NCBI RefSeq assembly: GCF_905171775.1
Contig: NC_053491.1
Location: 337,335,841 to 337,399,840, forward strand
Length of the DNA stretch: 64,000 nt
Direction: 5' to 3'
From: Rana temporaria
Lineage: Eukaryota > Chordata > Amphibia > Anura > Ranidae
This document shows, in pieces, positions 10,484-21,954 of this stretch (positions are counted from its first letter, which is position 1; each line of letters starts with the position of its first letter). Made by a program: the position numbers and the translations under genes. The notes under the pieces are model-generated. The model searched no databases, was not told the DNA's origin, and saw only the letters and a program-made list of their open reading frames with translations.

Positions 10484-11333
10484 TAAATAAGGCTAGATTA
10501 CACTTGCTTCAAAACAAAGCTTTGGACTGACTTTGTCATACTGCTGCAACTTGGGATCTGACTTGTGAGACCCCAAGTCACGTGACAAGTAAAATCCAAT
10601 TTTAGTCAAGAGAGCTGTCTTAATTAGCACTACTGAAGTCCAGGGCTGGACTGGGACAAGAGGGAGGGGGAGCTGAGAGACAGAGGGGGGGGGAGCTGAG
10701 AGACAGAGGGGGGGGGCTGAGAGACAGAGGGGGGGAGCTGAGAGACAGAGGGGGGGAAAAGACAGAGGGGGGGTCTGAGAGACAGAGGGGGGGGGGGGGG
10801 TCTGAGAGACAGTGGAGGATAACTGAGCGACAGAGGAGGGGTCTGAGCGACAGAGGAGGGGTCTGAGCGACAGAGGAGGGGTCTGAGCGACAGAGGGGGG
10901 GTCTGAAAGACAGAGGGGGGAGCTGGGAGACAGGGAGGTCTGAGAGACAGTGGGGGGCTGAAAGACAAAGGAGGGGCTAAAAGAGGGGGGGGGGGCTGAG
11001 AGACAGAGGGGGGTCTCAGTTTTTTTTTTTTTTAAACGACCCAATGAGCCATCGGTCCCGATGGCCAGTCCATCCCTGCTGAAGTCGCTCCAACTTTAGA
11101 AAAGGTTCCTGTACTACTTCAAGTCGACTTGTATCTGACTTGTGCCCATAGACTAATAGAAGTCACTTCCAAGTCGGATCCTCATCTTAATTGATGTGAT
11201 TTGGATCCAATATTACAGAAAGATTACCCAGGCATTCCCTGAAGTTGCTTCAAGTTGCACTGAAATTGCCTGGCAAAGTCGTACTGTAAGTCGCGTGACT
11301 TTCAGGTCACGGCAGTGTGAACCGAGCCAACTC
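10484..11333. repeat. Foldback repeat with CAAGTCG words
   Basis: Left end GGCTAGATTACACTTGCTTC, right end GGCAGTGTGAACCGAGCC; interior has repeated GACTTG/CAAGTC words in both orientations. Split by the hAT element at 10641-11078. Related fragments at 6606-6752 and 53266-54035. Confidence 0.6.
10641..11078. mobile_element. hAT element with G-rich minisatellite
   Basis: 8-bp duplication CTGAAGTC at 10633-10640 and 11079-11086; ends CAGGGCTGGACTGGGAC and GGCCAGTCCATCCCTG. The body (10665-11020) is almost entirely a tandem array of GAGAGACAGAGGGGGG-type units. Translated frames on the minus strand (Pro/Leu/Ser-rich) are repeat artefacts. Confidence 0.9.
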
Positions 11334-11672
11334 CTTTCCCTCACAGCAGTGACCTAGTCTGCCAACCTTCTAATCTCTAATATAAACAGAGTTCAGATTC
11401 ACAGAAAGGGGAGAAGTGGTCTCATGGTTGAGAAAATTACTTGAATTACTATTGCTTGCAATGTAAACTTTTAGGACTAATTGCTTCACAGTGGCTATAG
11501 CTACAGAGGTCAGTGAGTACTTTTAAAGTTTATATACTGATTTTACTTTATAAAAAGGATATTCACACTATTATAATGCCATTGCTTTACTGCCTCTGTA
11601 ATATTATTTAGAAAAAAAAGCTGTGTCTTTGTCTAGGGAAATAAGTTTTTCTTTTCATCTTCCTGATCACAG
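11334..11672. other. Intron upstream of exon A
   Basis: No repeat recognised. The last 40 bases form the pyrimidine-rich tract and acceptor of exon A. Confidence 0.6.
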
Positions 11673-11776
11673 CCGCCAGTAAGCATTCCAATCATCTTGA
11701 AAAGATCTTCTTACATTCTGAAGTGACTGAACCACGCTGGTTGACATCCCAAAGCATTGAAAATAACAACCCGAAG
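11673..11776 (+). CDS. adam19: ADAM prodomain exon A (N-terminal part)
   Basis: A 104-nt internal exon: pyrimidine-rich tract and acceptor CTGATCACAG before it, donor GTGAGT after it. The first two bases complete a codon from an upstream exon, then 34 codons follow, ending in phase 0. The peptide contains EPRWLTSQSIENNNPK, which fits the P-x-W-x-TS stretch just before the conserved KHP of the ADAM19 prodomain. In ADAM genes this region is the exon after the signal-peptide exon. An alternative acceptor seven bases downstream (CCGCCAG) would change the N-terminal end of the exon and is less likely because the polypyrimidine tract sits nearer the first AG. This is the least conserved of the four exons; its identity depends on phase continuity with exon B. 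Confidence 0.75.
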
Positions 11777-12066
11777 GTGAGTAAACCTGAATTGATGAGT
11801 AGACAGATGCCATGGATTACAGTTCAAAAATACATTTAATTTAAAGTGTATGTAAAGGCAAGAATGTTTCCTTTGGTTTTGGATCAGGTAATGAAAGGTT
11901 AGACCATTAGTCAAGTGTCCAGGCTGGCATGATTCACTCTTTTTTTAGCCCACTGAGATAGAAATTTTAATCATTTTGAGTTGTCACCAGAGCAAGAGGT
12001 CAAGGTAAATTTTCCAATGGGGATGCCTGTTTCAGGGACAACTGTATAAGATAAGAATTTTGTTAA

Positions 12067-13453
12067 AGGGTTTGTAAAGGAATTTTTTTTTTTTAATCTT
12101 AACCGCTTAAGGACCGCTTCCTGCACATTTACGTCGGCAGGCTGGCACGGCTGGGCACATGCACGTACAGCTACGTCCTCTGCTTGTGCCCAGCCATGGG
12201 TCGCGACCCGGTCCGAAGCTCCGGGACCCACGGACCCGATCGCCGCTGGAGTCCCGCGATCGGTAACCGGAGCTGAAGAACGGGGAGAGCTATGTGTAAA
12301 CACAGCTTCCCCGTTCTTCACTGTGTGGCGCTGTCCTCGATCGTGTGACCCCTTTTATAGGGATACACAATCGATGACGTCACACCTACAACCACACCCC
12401 CTACAGTTAGAAACACATATTAGGTCATACATAACCCCTTAGCGCCCCCTTGTGGTTAACTCCCAAACTGCAATTGTAATTTTCACAGTAAACAATGAAT
12501 TTTAAATGCATTTTTTGCTGTGAAAATGACAATGGTCACAAAAATGTGTCAAAATTGGCCGAAGTGTCCGCCATAATGTCGCAGTCACGAAAAAAAACGC
12601 TGATCGCCGCCATTAGTAGTAAAAAAAAAAAAAAATTAATAAAAATGCAATAAAACTATCCCCTATTTTGTAAACGCTATAAATTTTGCGCAAACCAACC
12701 GATAAACGCTTATTGCGATTTTTTTTTTTTTTTTTACCAAAAATAGGTAGAAGAATACGTATCGGCCTAAACTGAGGAAATTTTTTTTTTTTATATATAT
12801 ATTTTTGGGGGGTATTTATTATAGCAAAAAGTAAAAAATATTGATTTTTTTTCAAAATTGTCACTCTATTTTTGTTTATAGCGCAAAAAATAAAAACCGC
12901 AGAGGTGATCAAATACCACCAAAAGAAATCTCTATTTGTGGGAAAAAAAGGACGCCAATTTTGTTTGGGAGCCACGTCGCACGACCGCGCAATTGTCTGT
13001 TAAAGCGACGCAGTGCCGAATCGCAAAACCTGTCCGGGTCCTTTAGCTGCCTTAATGCAGTGCTGTTTTCATGTCCTCATTGTTCGTTTTTGCTCTCAAG
13101 TTGCTGTAATTCTTCTCTGATCTCCACACTTCCTGGTTGTCTGTTTCCTGATAACCACAGTACTGGGAGCTTTCTCTCTGTGGTCACTAATCAAGGAGGT
13201 GTGATTACTGTGTGTCTAAAACCCCACAGCACCAATCAGTTTCATTTTCCAAACCATCACTGCCCTGTATTGGCTCTGTGGCTCTGTACATCACAGAAGC
13301 AGGAAACCACATGCAAAAATGAAACTAGAAACTGCAGGTACATTATATGATTGATTTTTATCTATTTTTAATCATTTTTAAAAGGAATCAGTTAACTATT
13401 ATGTCTCTAAACAGTCATTTCAGCAAAAAAATATTTTTTCCTTTACAACTCCT
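12067..13453. mobile_element. TTAA-flanked MITE, AAGGGGTTGTAAAGG type, with nested element
   Basis: TTAA at 12063-12066 and 13454-13457. Ends AGGGTTTGTAAAGGAA and TTCCTTTACAACTCCT. Split by a CCACTT-type element from 12103. Relatives at 26295-27087 and 60975-61472. Confidence 0.75.
12103..13051. mobile_element. CCACTT-type TTAA element nested in the above
   Basis: TTAA at 12099-12102, left end CCGCTTAAGGACCGCTTCC. Contains the GGGGAGAGCTATGTG/ACACAGCTTCCCC hairpin and the family AT-rich core (CGCAAAAAATAAAAACCGCA, AGAAGAATACGTATCGGCC). The right border near 13052 (TTAA) is approximate. The copy at 30241-31158 is the same subfamily in the opposite orientation. Confidence 0.7.
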
Positions 13454-13457
13454 TTAA

Positions 13458-13663
13458 CTTTGTAGAGATTTCCTCTCATTTTCTGCTTGTTTGCATCTCT
13501 AGGGTAGGAAGTAAAGGAAAATTTCCCTAGCAGGGCACAGGCAGCAAACCCTTTCCCTACCCGTAAAAAGTTTTGACTTTAGATACATTTTAAAGAGGTA
13601 AATCTCCATCAAATTAATTGTGGGCGTAATGATGAATGGTATTATTTCAGTGACTTATAACCC
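13458..13663. other. Unassigned intronic spacer
   Basis: No gene or repeat end recognised. Confidence 0.4.
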
Positions 13664-13666
13664 TTA

Positions 13667-14087
13667 AGCCTCGTACACACGATCAGTCCATCTGATGAGA
13701 ACGGTCTGAAGGACCGTTGTCATCGGTTAACCGATGAAGCTGACTAATGGTCCGTCGCGCCTACACACCATCGGTTAAATAACCGATCGTGTCAGAACGC
13801 AGTGACGTAAAACACAATGACGTGCTGAAAAAAATGAAGTTCAATGCTTCCAAGCATGCGTCGACTTGATTCTGAGTATGCGTGGATTTTTAACCGATTT
13901 TCGTGCCTACTAACGATCGTTTTTTCCCCATCGGTTAGAAATCCATCGGTTAAATTTAAAGCAAGTTGGCTTTTTTTTTAACCGATTGGTTAAATAACCT
14001 ATGGGGCCCACACACGATCGGTTTTGACCGATGAAAACGGTCCATCAGACCGTTGTCCTCTGGTTAACCTATCGTGTGTACGAGGCC
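13667..14087. mobile_element. Foldback MITE with GTACACACGATC ends
   Basis: TTA duplication at 13664-13666 and 14088-14090; ends AGCCTCGTACACACGATC and GATAGGTT...GTGTACGAGGCC. Internal arms of ACCGATGAAAACGG/CCGTTGTCATCGGT type. Relatives at 28015-28432 and 63608-63977; TWA duplications suggest PIF/Harbinger mobilisation. Confidence 0.75.
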
Positions 14088-14142
14088 TTAGTTTATTAAT
14101 TTCCATTGAAGAGTGTGAAAAATGTGAGCTTACACTTTTAAG

Positions 14143-14414
14143 TCCTGGTTCACACTGATGTGAGTCTTATTTGGATTTGCATTGTCATCTAAAAATAGTT
14201 TGCTATGAAAGCGATTCACATCTGTGCGGTTTGATTCTGATCGGTTAAAACATTTTTTTTTTGAGTTTAAGGGGGGGTCCAGTGCGAATTTTATCTCCAG
14301 CTATGCCAAATCCCCTCAGAAATCACATTTATTCGCATTAGAATCACACCTGTCACAACAGAAATCGCACTGTGAAATCACATTTGAAGCGCACTGCATC
14401 AGTGTGAACCTAGC
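14143..14414. repeat. Small foldback repeat
   Basis: Ends TCCTGGTTCACACTGATG and CATCAGTGTGAACCTAGC are inverted. GTTCACACTGGTG-type ends recur at about 21960 and 62990, so this is a dispersed family. Confidence 0.6.
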
Positions 14415-14415
14415 T

Positions 14416-15600
14416 TAAAGGGTTAGTTCACCCCTTGCACAAAATCTATACAAAAAAGTAGCAACCACCCCAACTTTTAACTAGCCTTTGCAGTAGGGTG
14501 CACATGGAAGGGCAACGCATTTCACAAACAAAATATTCTAAGCACACTTGCCAGCTTGCCTGCAAAACAACCAAAATGACCCTGTCTGAAAATCCAGGTC
14601 GATTTTAAATCGGGATTTAAATCACTAGTAAAAAGGCTTGATTTACAGTAAATCAACTCAATTTAAATTCTAATTTTTAAAGAGCAACTGCCATCTTTGT
14701 CCTGCAGCGGCTCCTCCTCTGACCCACAGTTGACTCATCGACCGTCCCATTCACTTTAATGGGATGGCTGATGATGCAGCTGTGACACAACAAGGTGAGA
14801 TTTGCCTGGAGGGAGCCCACCACTCCTTAAAGGCACAGGGATGCACGGGAAGCCCAGCAAAGCACAATGGCAGCTTAGGGCATCCAGTGCATCACCACAT
14901 CCAATTCCACCAGCTGTATAAAAAAGTGGGTGTGCTATGCGGGGTAAGCCTGCGCTTAGTACGCCCACCCCCCTTCCACAAAAAAACACCACACTTACAC
15001 GCACTCGAAATTGAGTTAACATGCACGCACTTTGACCACGCGGTCTCTAAAAAGAGAGGCGAAGGACTAACGGGGCTGGTTGAGCGGGCTAGATCCTCTC
15101 ACTCCCTTATAGGGAGTCCCTCTGCCCTGTTGGGCTTCAAAGCGGAGCAGGTAGGGCGGGCTGTGTGGGAGGACCCCCTCACACACCCGCCATTGCCACC
15201 GGGGCATGGAGAAAGGTGGCAGATTGCCTCTGGGGGAGGCCTGCCTACTCCCAACTCCTGCAGTCCGGCTCCTCTCTCGAGTACACACACAAAATACACT
15301 TTAAAAAAAACAAACAAAAAACAAACAAAAAACAAACAAAGATTTGCCAGCACACTTACCAGCTAGTCTGCAAAACAACCAAATTGACCCTATCTAACAA
15401 TCCACGGTAAAAACAGAGGGTTTTTTTTGCACACATTTGCAAATATATGTGTAAGCCACATGTGCAAAAGCTAATTATAGGTTGGGGTGGTTACCACTTT
15501 TTTGTACAGTTGGTTAAATTGGATGTGGTGATGCACAGGATGTGTCCTGTGCATCCCTGTGCCTTTAAGGACGGATGGGCTCCCTCCAGTCACACCTGGA
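14416..15600. repeat. Composite repeat with direct and inverted copies
   Basis: A 54-bp direct repeat (14543-14596 and 15349-15402; core CTGCAAAACAACCAAA). A block at about 14440-14930 recurs inverted at about 15475-15600 (for example AAGGCACAGGGATGCAC against GTGCATCCCTGTGCCTT). Reading frames across it are not conserved-looking. Family not recognised. Confidence 0.5.
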
Positions 15601-15925
15601 CTTAAAGTTACTAGACTAGTAAAGTCCGGCACATTATTTCTTTTTAGGGACCCCCAGCATGTATATGCCATAATTTGATAGTATGCACAGCATATTTAGC
15701 ACATTATGGCAGACTTGCCTGTCAAAGAAGCCCTCCAGCACTGCGGTGTGATCGATTCGGAGGGTCCCGGACGCTTCCATTTTCATCCAGTCTTCCTTCT
15801 GGGTTCCCTACCTTCAGCCAATTGAATGGCCGGACTGTGATGATGTCACTCACTCGCATGTGCGCGGGAGTCACATCGCTGTGGCACAGATCGAAGACAT
15901 TAGAACCTACTAAACGGCCATATTA
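15600..15925. repeat. Partial TTAA-type element (ATTATG...CCCTCCAGC)
   Basis: Shares the block ATTATGGCAGACTTGCCTG...AAGCCCTCCAGC...GTGATCGATTCGG with 40649-41022, 45817-46219 and 54042-54437. No intact ends. Confidence 0.45.
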
Positions 15926-15929
15926 CTGA

Positions 15930-17665
15930 CACAAACTGCCCATTGGTGGTCATCTGATTCCCACGCAGCATGGGTACAAATTGAGGAAACAGCCTTCAAA
16001 CTCCCAACATCCTATTCTCCCTCCCTATCTTGGCTCTAGGTCTCTTAAGTGAAAGTTTGTCCCTCAATTCATGAGAGGCTCTGGGAATTGCCTCCACAGG
16101 GGACCTCCTCAACAACCAAGGCATATACTTTTTCCAAACTCTGCACGCAAAATATGCCGTCCCCAATCAGGACTTTGACAAGAACCTCTAAATCGGACAC
16201 ATTCGAAATAAATGACTCTGGTCATCCAATACTCTCCCCTCTGACATTCTCCTCTTCTATGAACATCCACCGCCCTCAATTAAAGGAACTTCACACTTTT
16301 TTTTAACACTTATTGAATGGACCAGCACCTCAACAAAAACTTTTGTACATGTTAAAATGGGAACAAAACCTCCACTTCTCCACAGACGTTGAACCAATGA
16401 TACTCTGCGTCTCACACCACACTGAAGTACTCCAAATGTCTTTCCCACTGAGAATCATCGCAGAAACTCCTTTATCAGTGGTACCTCACATAAGCTCGCA
16501 AGGTTTTTTCCATCAACTTCACCTCTTTGCTGGCGGTACTGTGGCGAGCAAGGGACAACTATTTAAATATGGTGGACATGCTCAGGTCTCACACTATTCT
16601 GGACAGACATTCAGTCTTTGATAAATAATGTTGCTGGTACAAGAGAAATCTTACTGCTGCGGCTGGCCTTGCTGGCCTTGGGTATAGAGCAGGGGTCTCC
16701 AAACATTCTAAACAAAGGGCCGGTTTATTGTTCTTCAGACTCTTGGAGGGCCGGACTTTGGCCAGCAGGGGGTGGAAATTTTCCTGGCATCAGTGGAACT
16801 AAACATATAATATTAGGGGGAGAAATAGTGCCCCTATCGTTGGTATCATAGGGAGGAATAGTGCCCCATTAGTGGTGTCAGTGGGAGAAATGGTGCTCCA
16901 CTGTCGGTGTCAGATGTCAGAATAGTGTCTCGTATCAGTGGGAGGGATACTGCCCCAAGGGCTGGATAAAGGCAAGCAAAGGGCCGCATCCAGCCCTCGG
17001 GTCACAGTTTGGAGACCACTGGTATAGAGGATTGGCCTAGACATTCCCATATTCCTATCCTGACACACATCCTTATTGCTGTTTGTCGAATCATAGCCAT
17101 AAATGGAAAAGCAGTACTCTTCCAACCCTTCAACAAGCTATAGCCACTGTCAACCCAGACATGCACCTGGAACACATGTTCGCCTAAGCCAATCTAACCA
17201 CGCCAAAATTCTTTCTGGCTTGCTGATGCTAGGGCAGAGAAAATTGCCCCCTAACCAAACTTTATGTCTCTCCCCCTTTGTACTAGGCTTCCCTGACATA
17301 ATATAAGCTGTGATACCAAACCCAGCCAGGTCGACTGCATTTGTAACTTAAATTTGGTCAGTCTTTTTTGTTGCAGCTACAAACCTACTATTAGGCTTCC
17401 CCTCCTTTACTAGACCTCTGCCTTTCCTCCTCTTTCTTTCTTTTTCCTTTTCTTCTTGTCCTCTTTTACCCAATACCCAGATGAGTAAAGCATGGTGTTC
17501 ATTATAGATTCATAACTTATTTTTGCAACCTATTCTGTATTGTATGTCATCTATACCAATTTCCTTGGTTCGTATACTGTACATGTTTCATTTGATTGTT
17601 ATCGCACTCATATTTGTATGTGCATTCTGTTGAACACCTAATTAAAAATTTAAGATAAAAAATCC
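15930..17665 (+). pseudogene. L1-like LINE 3' end relic
   Basis: Degenerate C-terminal part of an L1-type ORF2 and its 3' tail. Frame fragments recall the region after the reverse transcriptase: LKWEQNL, then EVLQMSFPLRI, then GQLFKYGGHAQV (compare the L1 patterns KWE-x-x-L, LQEMSFKI, and the G-x-LLH-x-WW-x-CP motif). Frameshifts and stops abound. It ends in an A-rich tail (AATTAAAAATTTAAGATAAA, 17640-17659). Split by the hAT at 16690-17021. Assignment rests on pattern memory. Confidence 0.55.
16690..17021. mobile_element. hAT MITE (CAGGGGTCTCCAAAC family)
   Basis: 8-bp duplication GTATAGAG at 16682-16689 and 17022-17029. Ends CAGGGGTCTCCAAAC and GTTTGGAGACCACTG. Internal GGGCCGGTTTATTG and GGGCCGCATCCAGCC are typical of this well-known vertebrate nonautonomous hAT group. 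Inserted into the LINE relic. Confidence 0.93.
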
Positions 17666-17999
17666 CCCCTTCATCATGGCTGCAAAATAATGTAAAAAAT
17701 GTATAAACATCATAAAAGAGGTTAAATTTTTTTTTTAAGTATTAATCGTATATACAGTGCATCCCGAAAATATTCACAACGCTTCACTTTTTTGTTGTTT
17801 TGTTACAGCCTTATTCCAAAATGGATTAAATTCTTTTTTTCCCCTCAAAATTCTACAAAACAATACCCCATAATGACAAGAAGTTTGTTTGAAATGTTTA
17901 CAAATTTATAAAAAAAAAAAATCCCATGTACATAAATATTCACAGCCTTTACTCTATACTTTGTTGAAGCACCTTTGTCACCAATTACAGCCTCAAGTC

Positions 18000-18960
18000 T
18001 TTTTGAGTATGATGCTACAAGCTTGGCACACCTTTTTTTTTTTTTGCCCAGTTTCTCCCATTCTTCTTTACGGGACCTCTCGAACTCCATCAAGTTGGAT
18101 GGGGAGCATCGGTACACAGCCATCTGCAGAGATGTTTAATCGTGTTCTGACTGTGCCACTCAAAAACATTCACAGCGTTGTCTCGTAGCCACTCCTTTGA
18201 TAACTTTGGCTGTGTTCTCATAGTCGTTGTCCCGTTGGAAGCTGAACCTTCATCCCAGTCTGAGGTCCAGAGCACTCTGGAGCAGGTTTTCATCAAGCAT
18301 GTCTCTGTACATTGCTGCATTCATCTTTCCCTTGATCCTGACTAGTCTCCAAGTTCCTGCTACTGAAAAACATCCCCACAGCACGATGCTGCCACCACCA
18401 TGCTTGAATGTAGGGATGGTATTGGCCAGGAGATGAGCAGGGCCTATTTCCTCCTGACATGATGCTTGCCATTCAGGCCAAGAGTTCAATCTTTGTTTCA
18501 TCAGACCAGAGAATTTTGTTTGTCATAGTCTGAGAGTTCTCCAGGTGCCTTTTTGCTAACTCCAGATGGGCTGTCATGTGCCTTTTTACTGAGACATGGC
18601 TTCTGTCTGTCCACACTACCATACAGACCTGTTTTATGGAGTGCTGCAGAGATGCTTGTTCTTCTGGAAGGTTCTCCTCTCTCCACAGAGAAACACTGGA
18701 GTTCTGTCAGAATGACCATCAGGTTTTTGGTGACCTCAATGACTAAGGACCTTTTCCCTTGATTGCTCAGTTTGGCCAGGTGGCCTGCTCTTGGAAGAGT
18801 CCTGGTGGTTCTTAAACTTCTTCCATTTACGGATGATGGAGGCCACTGTGCTCATTGGGATCTTCAATGCTGCAAAAAAAATTCTGTACCCTTCCCCAGA
18901 TCTGTGCCTTGATACAATCCTGTAGGAGGTCTACAGACAATTACTTAGACTTCATGGCTT
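18000..18960 (-). pseudogene. Tc1 transposase relic
   Basis: Fragments in different frames spell the middle and C-terminal parts of a Tc1/mariner DD34E transposase: KHGGGSIVLWGCFS, AAMYRDMLDENLLQSA, EWHSQNT in place of DWPSQSPDLN, and the C-terminal segment ending ASTKYR. The helix-turn-helix N-terminal half is poorly preserved. Multiple frameshifts; not functional. Confidence 0.8.
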
Positions 18961-19157
18961 GGTTTGAGCTCTGACATGTACTGTTAACTGTGGGACCTTT
19001 ATATAGACAGGATTGTACATTTCCATCTCATGTCCAATCAACTGAATTTACCACAGGTGGACTCCAATAAAGTTGTAGAAACATCTCAAGGATGATCAGT
19101 GGAAACGGGATGCAATTTTGAGTGTCATGGCAAAGGCTGTGAATACTTGCGTACATT

Positions 19158-19883
19158 GGGCTAGATTCACGTACGGCGGTTTAACTTTGTGCGGGCATAG
19201 CGTATGTTATTTACGCTACGCCGCCGCAATTTAGATGGGCAAGTGCAGTATTCACAAAGCACTTGCTCCGTAAGTTGCGGTGGCGTAGCGTAAATTGGCT
19301 GGCGTAAGCCCGCCTAATTCAAATGTGGAAGAGGTGGGCGTGTTTTATATAAATGATTGTGACCCCACGTAAATGACGCTTCAAACGAACGGCGCATGCG
19401 CCGTTCGTGGACGTATCCCAGTGCGCATGCTCGCAAATAGTCAATGCTTTCGATGTGAACATAACTTACGCCCAGCCCCATTCACGGACGAGTTACGCAG
19501 ACGTAAAACGTGAAAAATTTGACGGCTGTCCGATGTCCATACTTAACATTGGCTGCGCCATCTTTTTGGTGGTTTATCTTTACACCTGAAAACGCCTTAC
19601 ATAAACAGCGTATCTTTACTGCGACGGCCGTGCGTACGTTCGTGAATAGGCGTATCTTGCTGATTTACATATTCTAGGCGTAAATCAGCGTACACGCCCC
19701 TAGCGGCCAGCGTAAATAGACAGCTAAGATACGACGGCGTAGGAGACTTATGCCGGTCGTATCTTAGCAACATTTAAGCGTATCTCAATTTGAGCATACG
19801 CTTAAATATACGACGGCGCGGATTCAGACTTACGACGGCGCGTCTACTGATACGCCCATCGTAAGTCTTTCTGAATCTAGCCC
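19158..19883. mobile_element. Harbinger-like MITE inserted in the Tc1 relic
   Basis: ATT duplication (19155-19157, 19884-19886); ends GGGCTAGATTCACG and CTGAATCTAGCCC. CpG-rich 726-bp body without ORF. Its removal restores continuous Tc1 terminal sequence (GAATACTTGCGTACATTATG), so it is younger than the Tc1 copy. Confidence 0.88.
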
Positions 19884-20169
19884 ATTATGTACAAGGATTT
19901 TTTCCTTTTTTCTTTTTCATTTTCAATAAATTTGCAAAGATTTCAAACAAACTTTTTTCACGTTGTCTTTATGGGGTATAGTTTGTAGAATTTTTTAGGA
20001 AAATAATGAATTTTAATCCATTTTGGAATAAGGCTGTAACATAACAAAATGTGGAAAAAGTGAAGCGTTGTAAATACTTTCCGGATGCACTGTATACTTC
20101 AGAGTGTATGGACTACAGTAAATGCAAAATGCTTGTAGGGATTTATTGTATGTTAATTTTGCTTTTTAG

Positions 20170-20240
20170 CACCCAGCACATGTAGAAGTAATTCTTAAAG
20201 CAGAAGGAAGAGAGCTGATACTATCTCTACAAAGAAACGA
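20170..20240 (+). CDS. adam19: ADAM prodomain exon B
   Basis: A 71-nt exon between acceptor GCTTTTTAG and consensus donor GTAAGT. It starts in phase 0 and ends after two bases of a codon (GA). It encodes 23 residues beginning HPAHVEVILKAEGRELIL and ending SLQRN. This is the conserved beta-strand segment of the ADAM propeptide: H/YP-x-x-V-x-(V/L)-x-AEG-(R/K)-EL-I-L-x-L-x-x-NE. Length and phases agree with the equivalent exon of meltrin-type ADAM genes as I recall them. It sits about 80 bp after the right end of a Tc1 relic (17755-20092), so the transposon lies very close to the exon without disrupting its acceptor. Confidence 0.9.
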
Positions 20241-20748
20241 GTAAGTACAAGGAAAATAAGTAATGTATACATAATTGTTTATGAATTAAAGTGTAATTTT
20301 CTAGCAAAAATATCCAGTGTGTAAAAAGTTAAATTGCCCCAAAATTTCAAACGGTTAAAGAGATTTTCTCTTGGTTTCTGTTGTGCTTCAACACAGGAAT
20401 TGAAGGAAATCTCTCCAACAGGAAATAGGAAAAAAAAATTACATGAGTTTAATAATTCCATGCGTTATAAAAAGAATGCTTTTTGATACATTTATTTTGC
20501 AGGCCATCCTGCAAGTCTGATATCTTTGGAGCATGTTATGATCAGTTCAGTGGTCTGGTTGTTCTATAGCTGTATAGATTGTAATCTTTAGTATCTCCTG
20601 TCACTACAATGCCCAAATATTTAAAAGAACTTACTACGTTCACCTTAGTCATATTTTAATCATCTGAATTGTTTTTCTTTATAGTTGACTAAAATAGTGT
20701 TAATTAAGTCAATGAAAATATTTTTTGACAACAAAATTAACACTGGTT
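20241..20748. other. Intron after exon B, no feature
   Basis: Begins with the donor GTAAGT. AT-rich, no repeat boundaries recognised. Confidence 0.5.
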
Positions 20749-20751
20749 ATG

Positions 20752-21945
20752 GGCCAGATTCACAAAGGAGATACGACGGAGTATCTCAGATACTCCGTCG
20801 TATCTCTCAGGCCCCATACACACCATAGAATCTATCCGCAGATAAATCCCATCAAATGGGTTTCTGCGGATAGATTCTATGGTGTGTACACTCCGTCGGA
20901 TATTTATCCGCGGATAAATCTCCCCTGGGATGGATTTCCAGCAGATGGATATTTGCTGACATGCTCAACAAATCCATCTGCTGGAATCCATTCCAACGGA
21001 TGGATCCGCTCGTCTGTACAGACTCACCGGATCCATCCGTCCAAAGGGATTCCCCGCACGCGTCGTAATGATTTGACGCATGCGTGGAATTCCTTATATG
21101 ACAGCGTCGCGCCCGTCGCCGCGTCATAATAGCGGCGACGGCGCGACACGTCATCGGCAGAGGATTTCAGCGCGGATTTCAATGCGATGGTGTGTACACG
21201 CCATCGCATAGAAATCTTCTGAAATCCTCGAGAGGATTTATCCGCGGATACGGTCCGCTGGACCGTATCTGCGGATAAATCCTCTCGTGTGTATGGGGCC
21301 TTAGAGTATCTATGCGTAACTGATTCATAGAACCAGTTACGCATAGATATCCCTAAGATCCGACAGGTGTAATTGTTTTACACTGTCGGATCTTAGGATG
21401 CAGTACCGCGGCCGCCGCTGGGGGGAGTTCGCGTCGTAAACCAGCGTCGGGTATGCAAATTAGGAGTTACGGCGATCCACAACGTTTTTTTGCGTTGGCT
21501 ACGTCGCAGCTAGTCTAGTTTCTCATCGCAAAGTTAGTCGTCGTTTTTGGTGCCCTAACTTTAGTCAGCAAACGTATTGCTGTCTAAAGTATGGCCGTCG
21601 TTCCCGCGTCGAAATTTAAAAATGAACGTCATTTGCGTAAGCCATCTGGGAATACGGAATTACGCTACGCGTGTCGCCGTTCTAAAAAAATGACGTCACT
21701 GCGCGCAAAGCACGACGGGAATTGCGAAACGGAGCATGCGCAGTAGGTCCGGCGCGGGAGCGCGCCTAATTTAAATGGCACACGCCCATTTGAATTGGCC
21801 CGCCTTGCGCCGGACGTATTTACGATACACCGCCGCAAGTTTCCAGGTAAGTGCTTTGTGGATCGGGCACTAAAACTGGAAACTTGCGGCGGTGTATCGT
21901 AAACGGGTTACGTTACACGGCCGCAAATGTATGTGAATCTGCCCC
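20752..21945. mobile_element. Harbinger-like MITE with nested foldback
   Basis: TAT duplication (20749-20751, 21946-21948); ends GGGCCAGATTCAC and GTGAATCTGCCCC. Minus the nested element it is about 700 bp, the usual size of this family. Confidence 0.8.
20810..21300. mobile_element. Foldback MITE nested in the above
   Basis: Ends GGCCCCATACACACCATAG and TGTGTATGGGGCC; flanks TCA/TTA (imperfect 3-bp duplication). Many inverted ATCCGCGGATAAATC words. No ORF. Confidence 0.7.
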
Positions 21946-21954
21946 TATATCACT

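Larger units (their letters stand above)
17755..20092 (-). mobile_element. Tc1-like transposon, degenerate, with nested MITE
   Basis: TA duplications at 17753-17754 and 20093-20094; inverted ends CAGTGCATCCCGAAAATATT and ACTTTCCGGATGCACTG, with extended arms (CCTTATTCCAAAATGGATTAAA). A transposase relic on the minus strand spans about 18000-18960 in several frames: FKHGGGSIVLWGCFS, WLRDNAVNVFEWHSQ and a C-terminal GDKGASTKYR-like end are recognisable. Interrupted by a Harbinger-like MITE. Right end is about 80 bp from exon B. Confidence 0.9.

Noticed and set aside
10493..11044. Pro/Leu/Ser-rich frames resembling a low-complexity protein
   Set aside because: They translate the GAGAGACAGAGGGG array inside a hAT element bounded by CTGAAGTC duplications.
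14764..15366. 200-codon frame
   Set aside because: Lies in a composite repeat with inverted copies, and its end is an AAACAAAC tract; no family motif seen.
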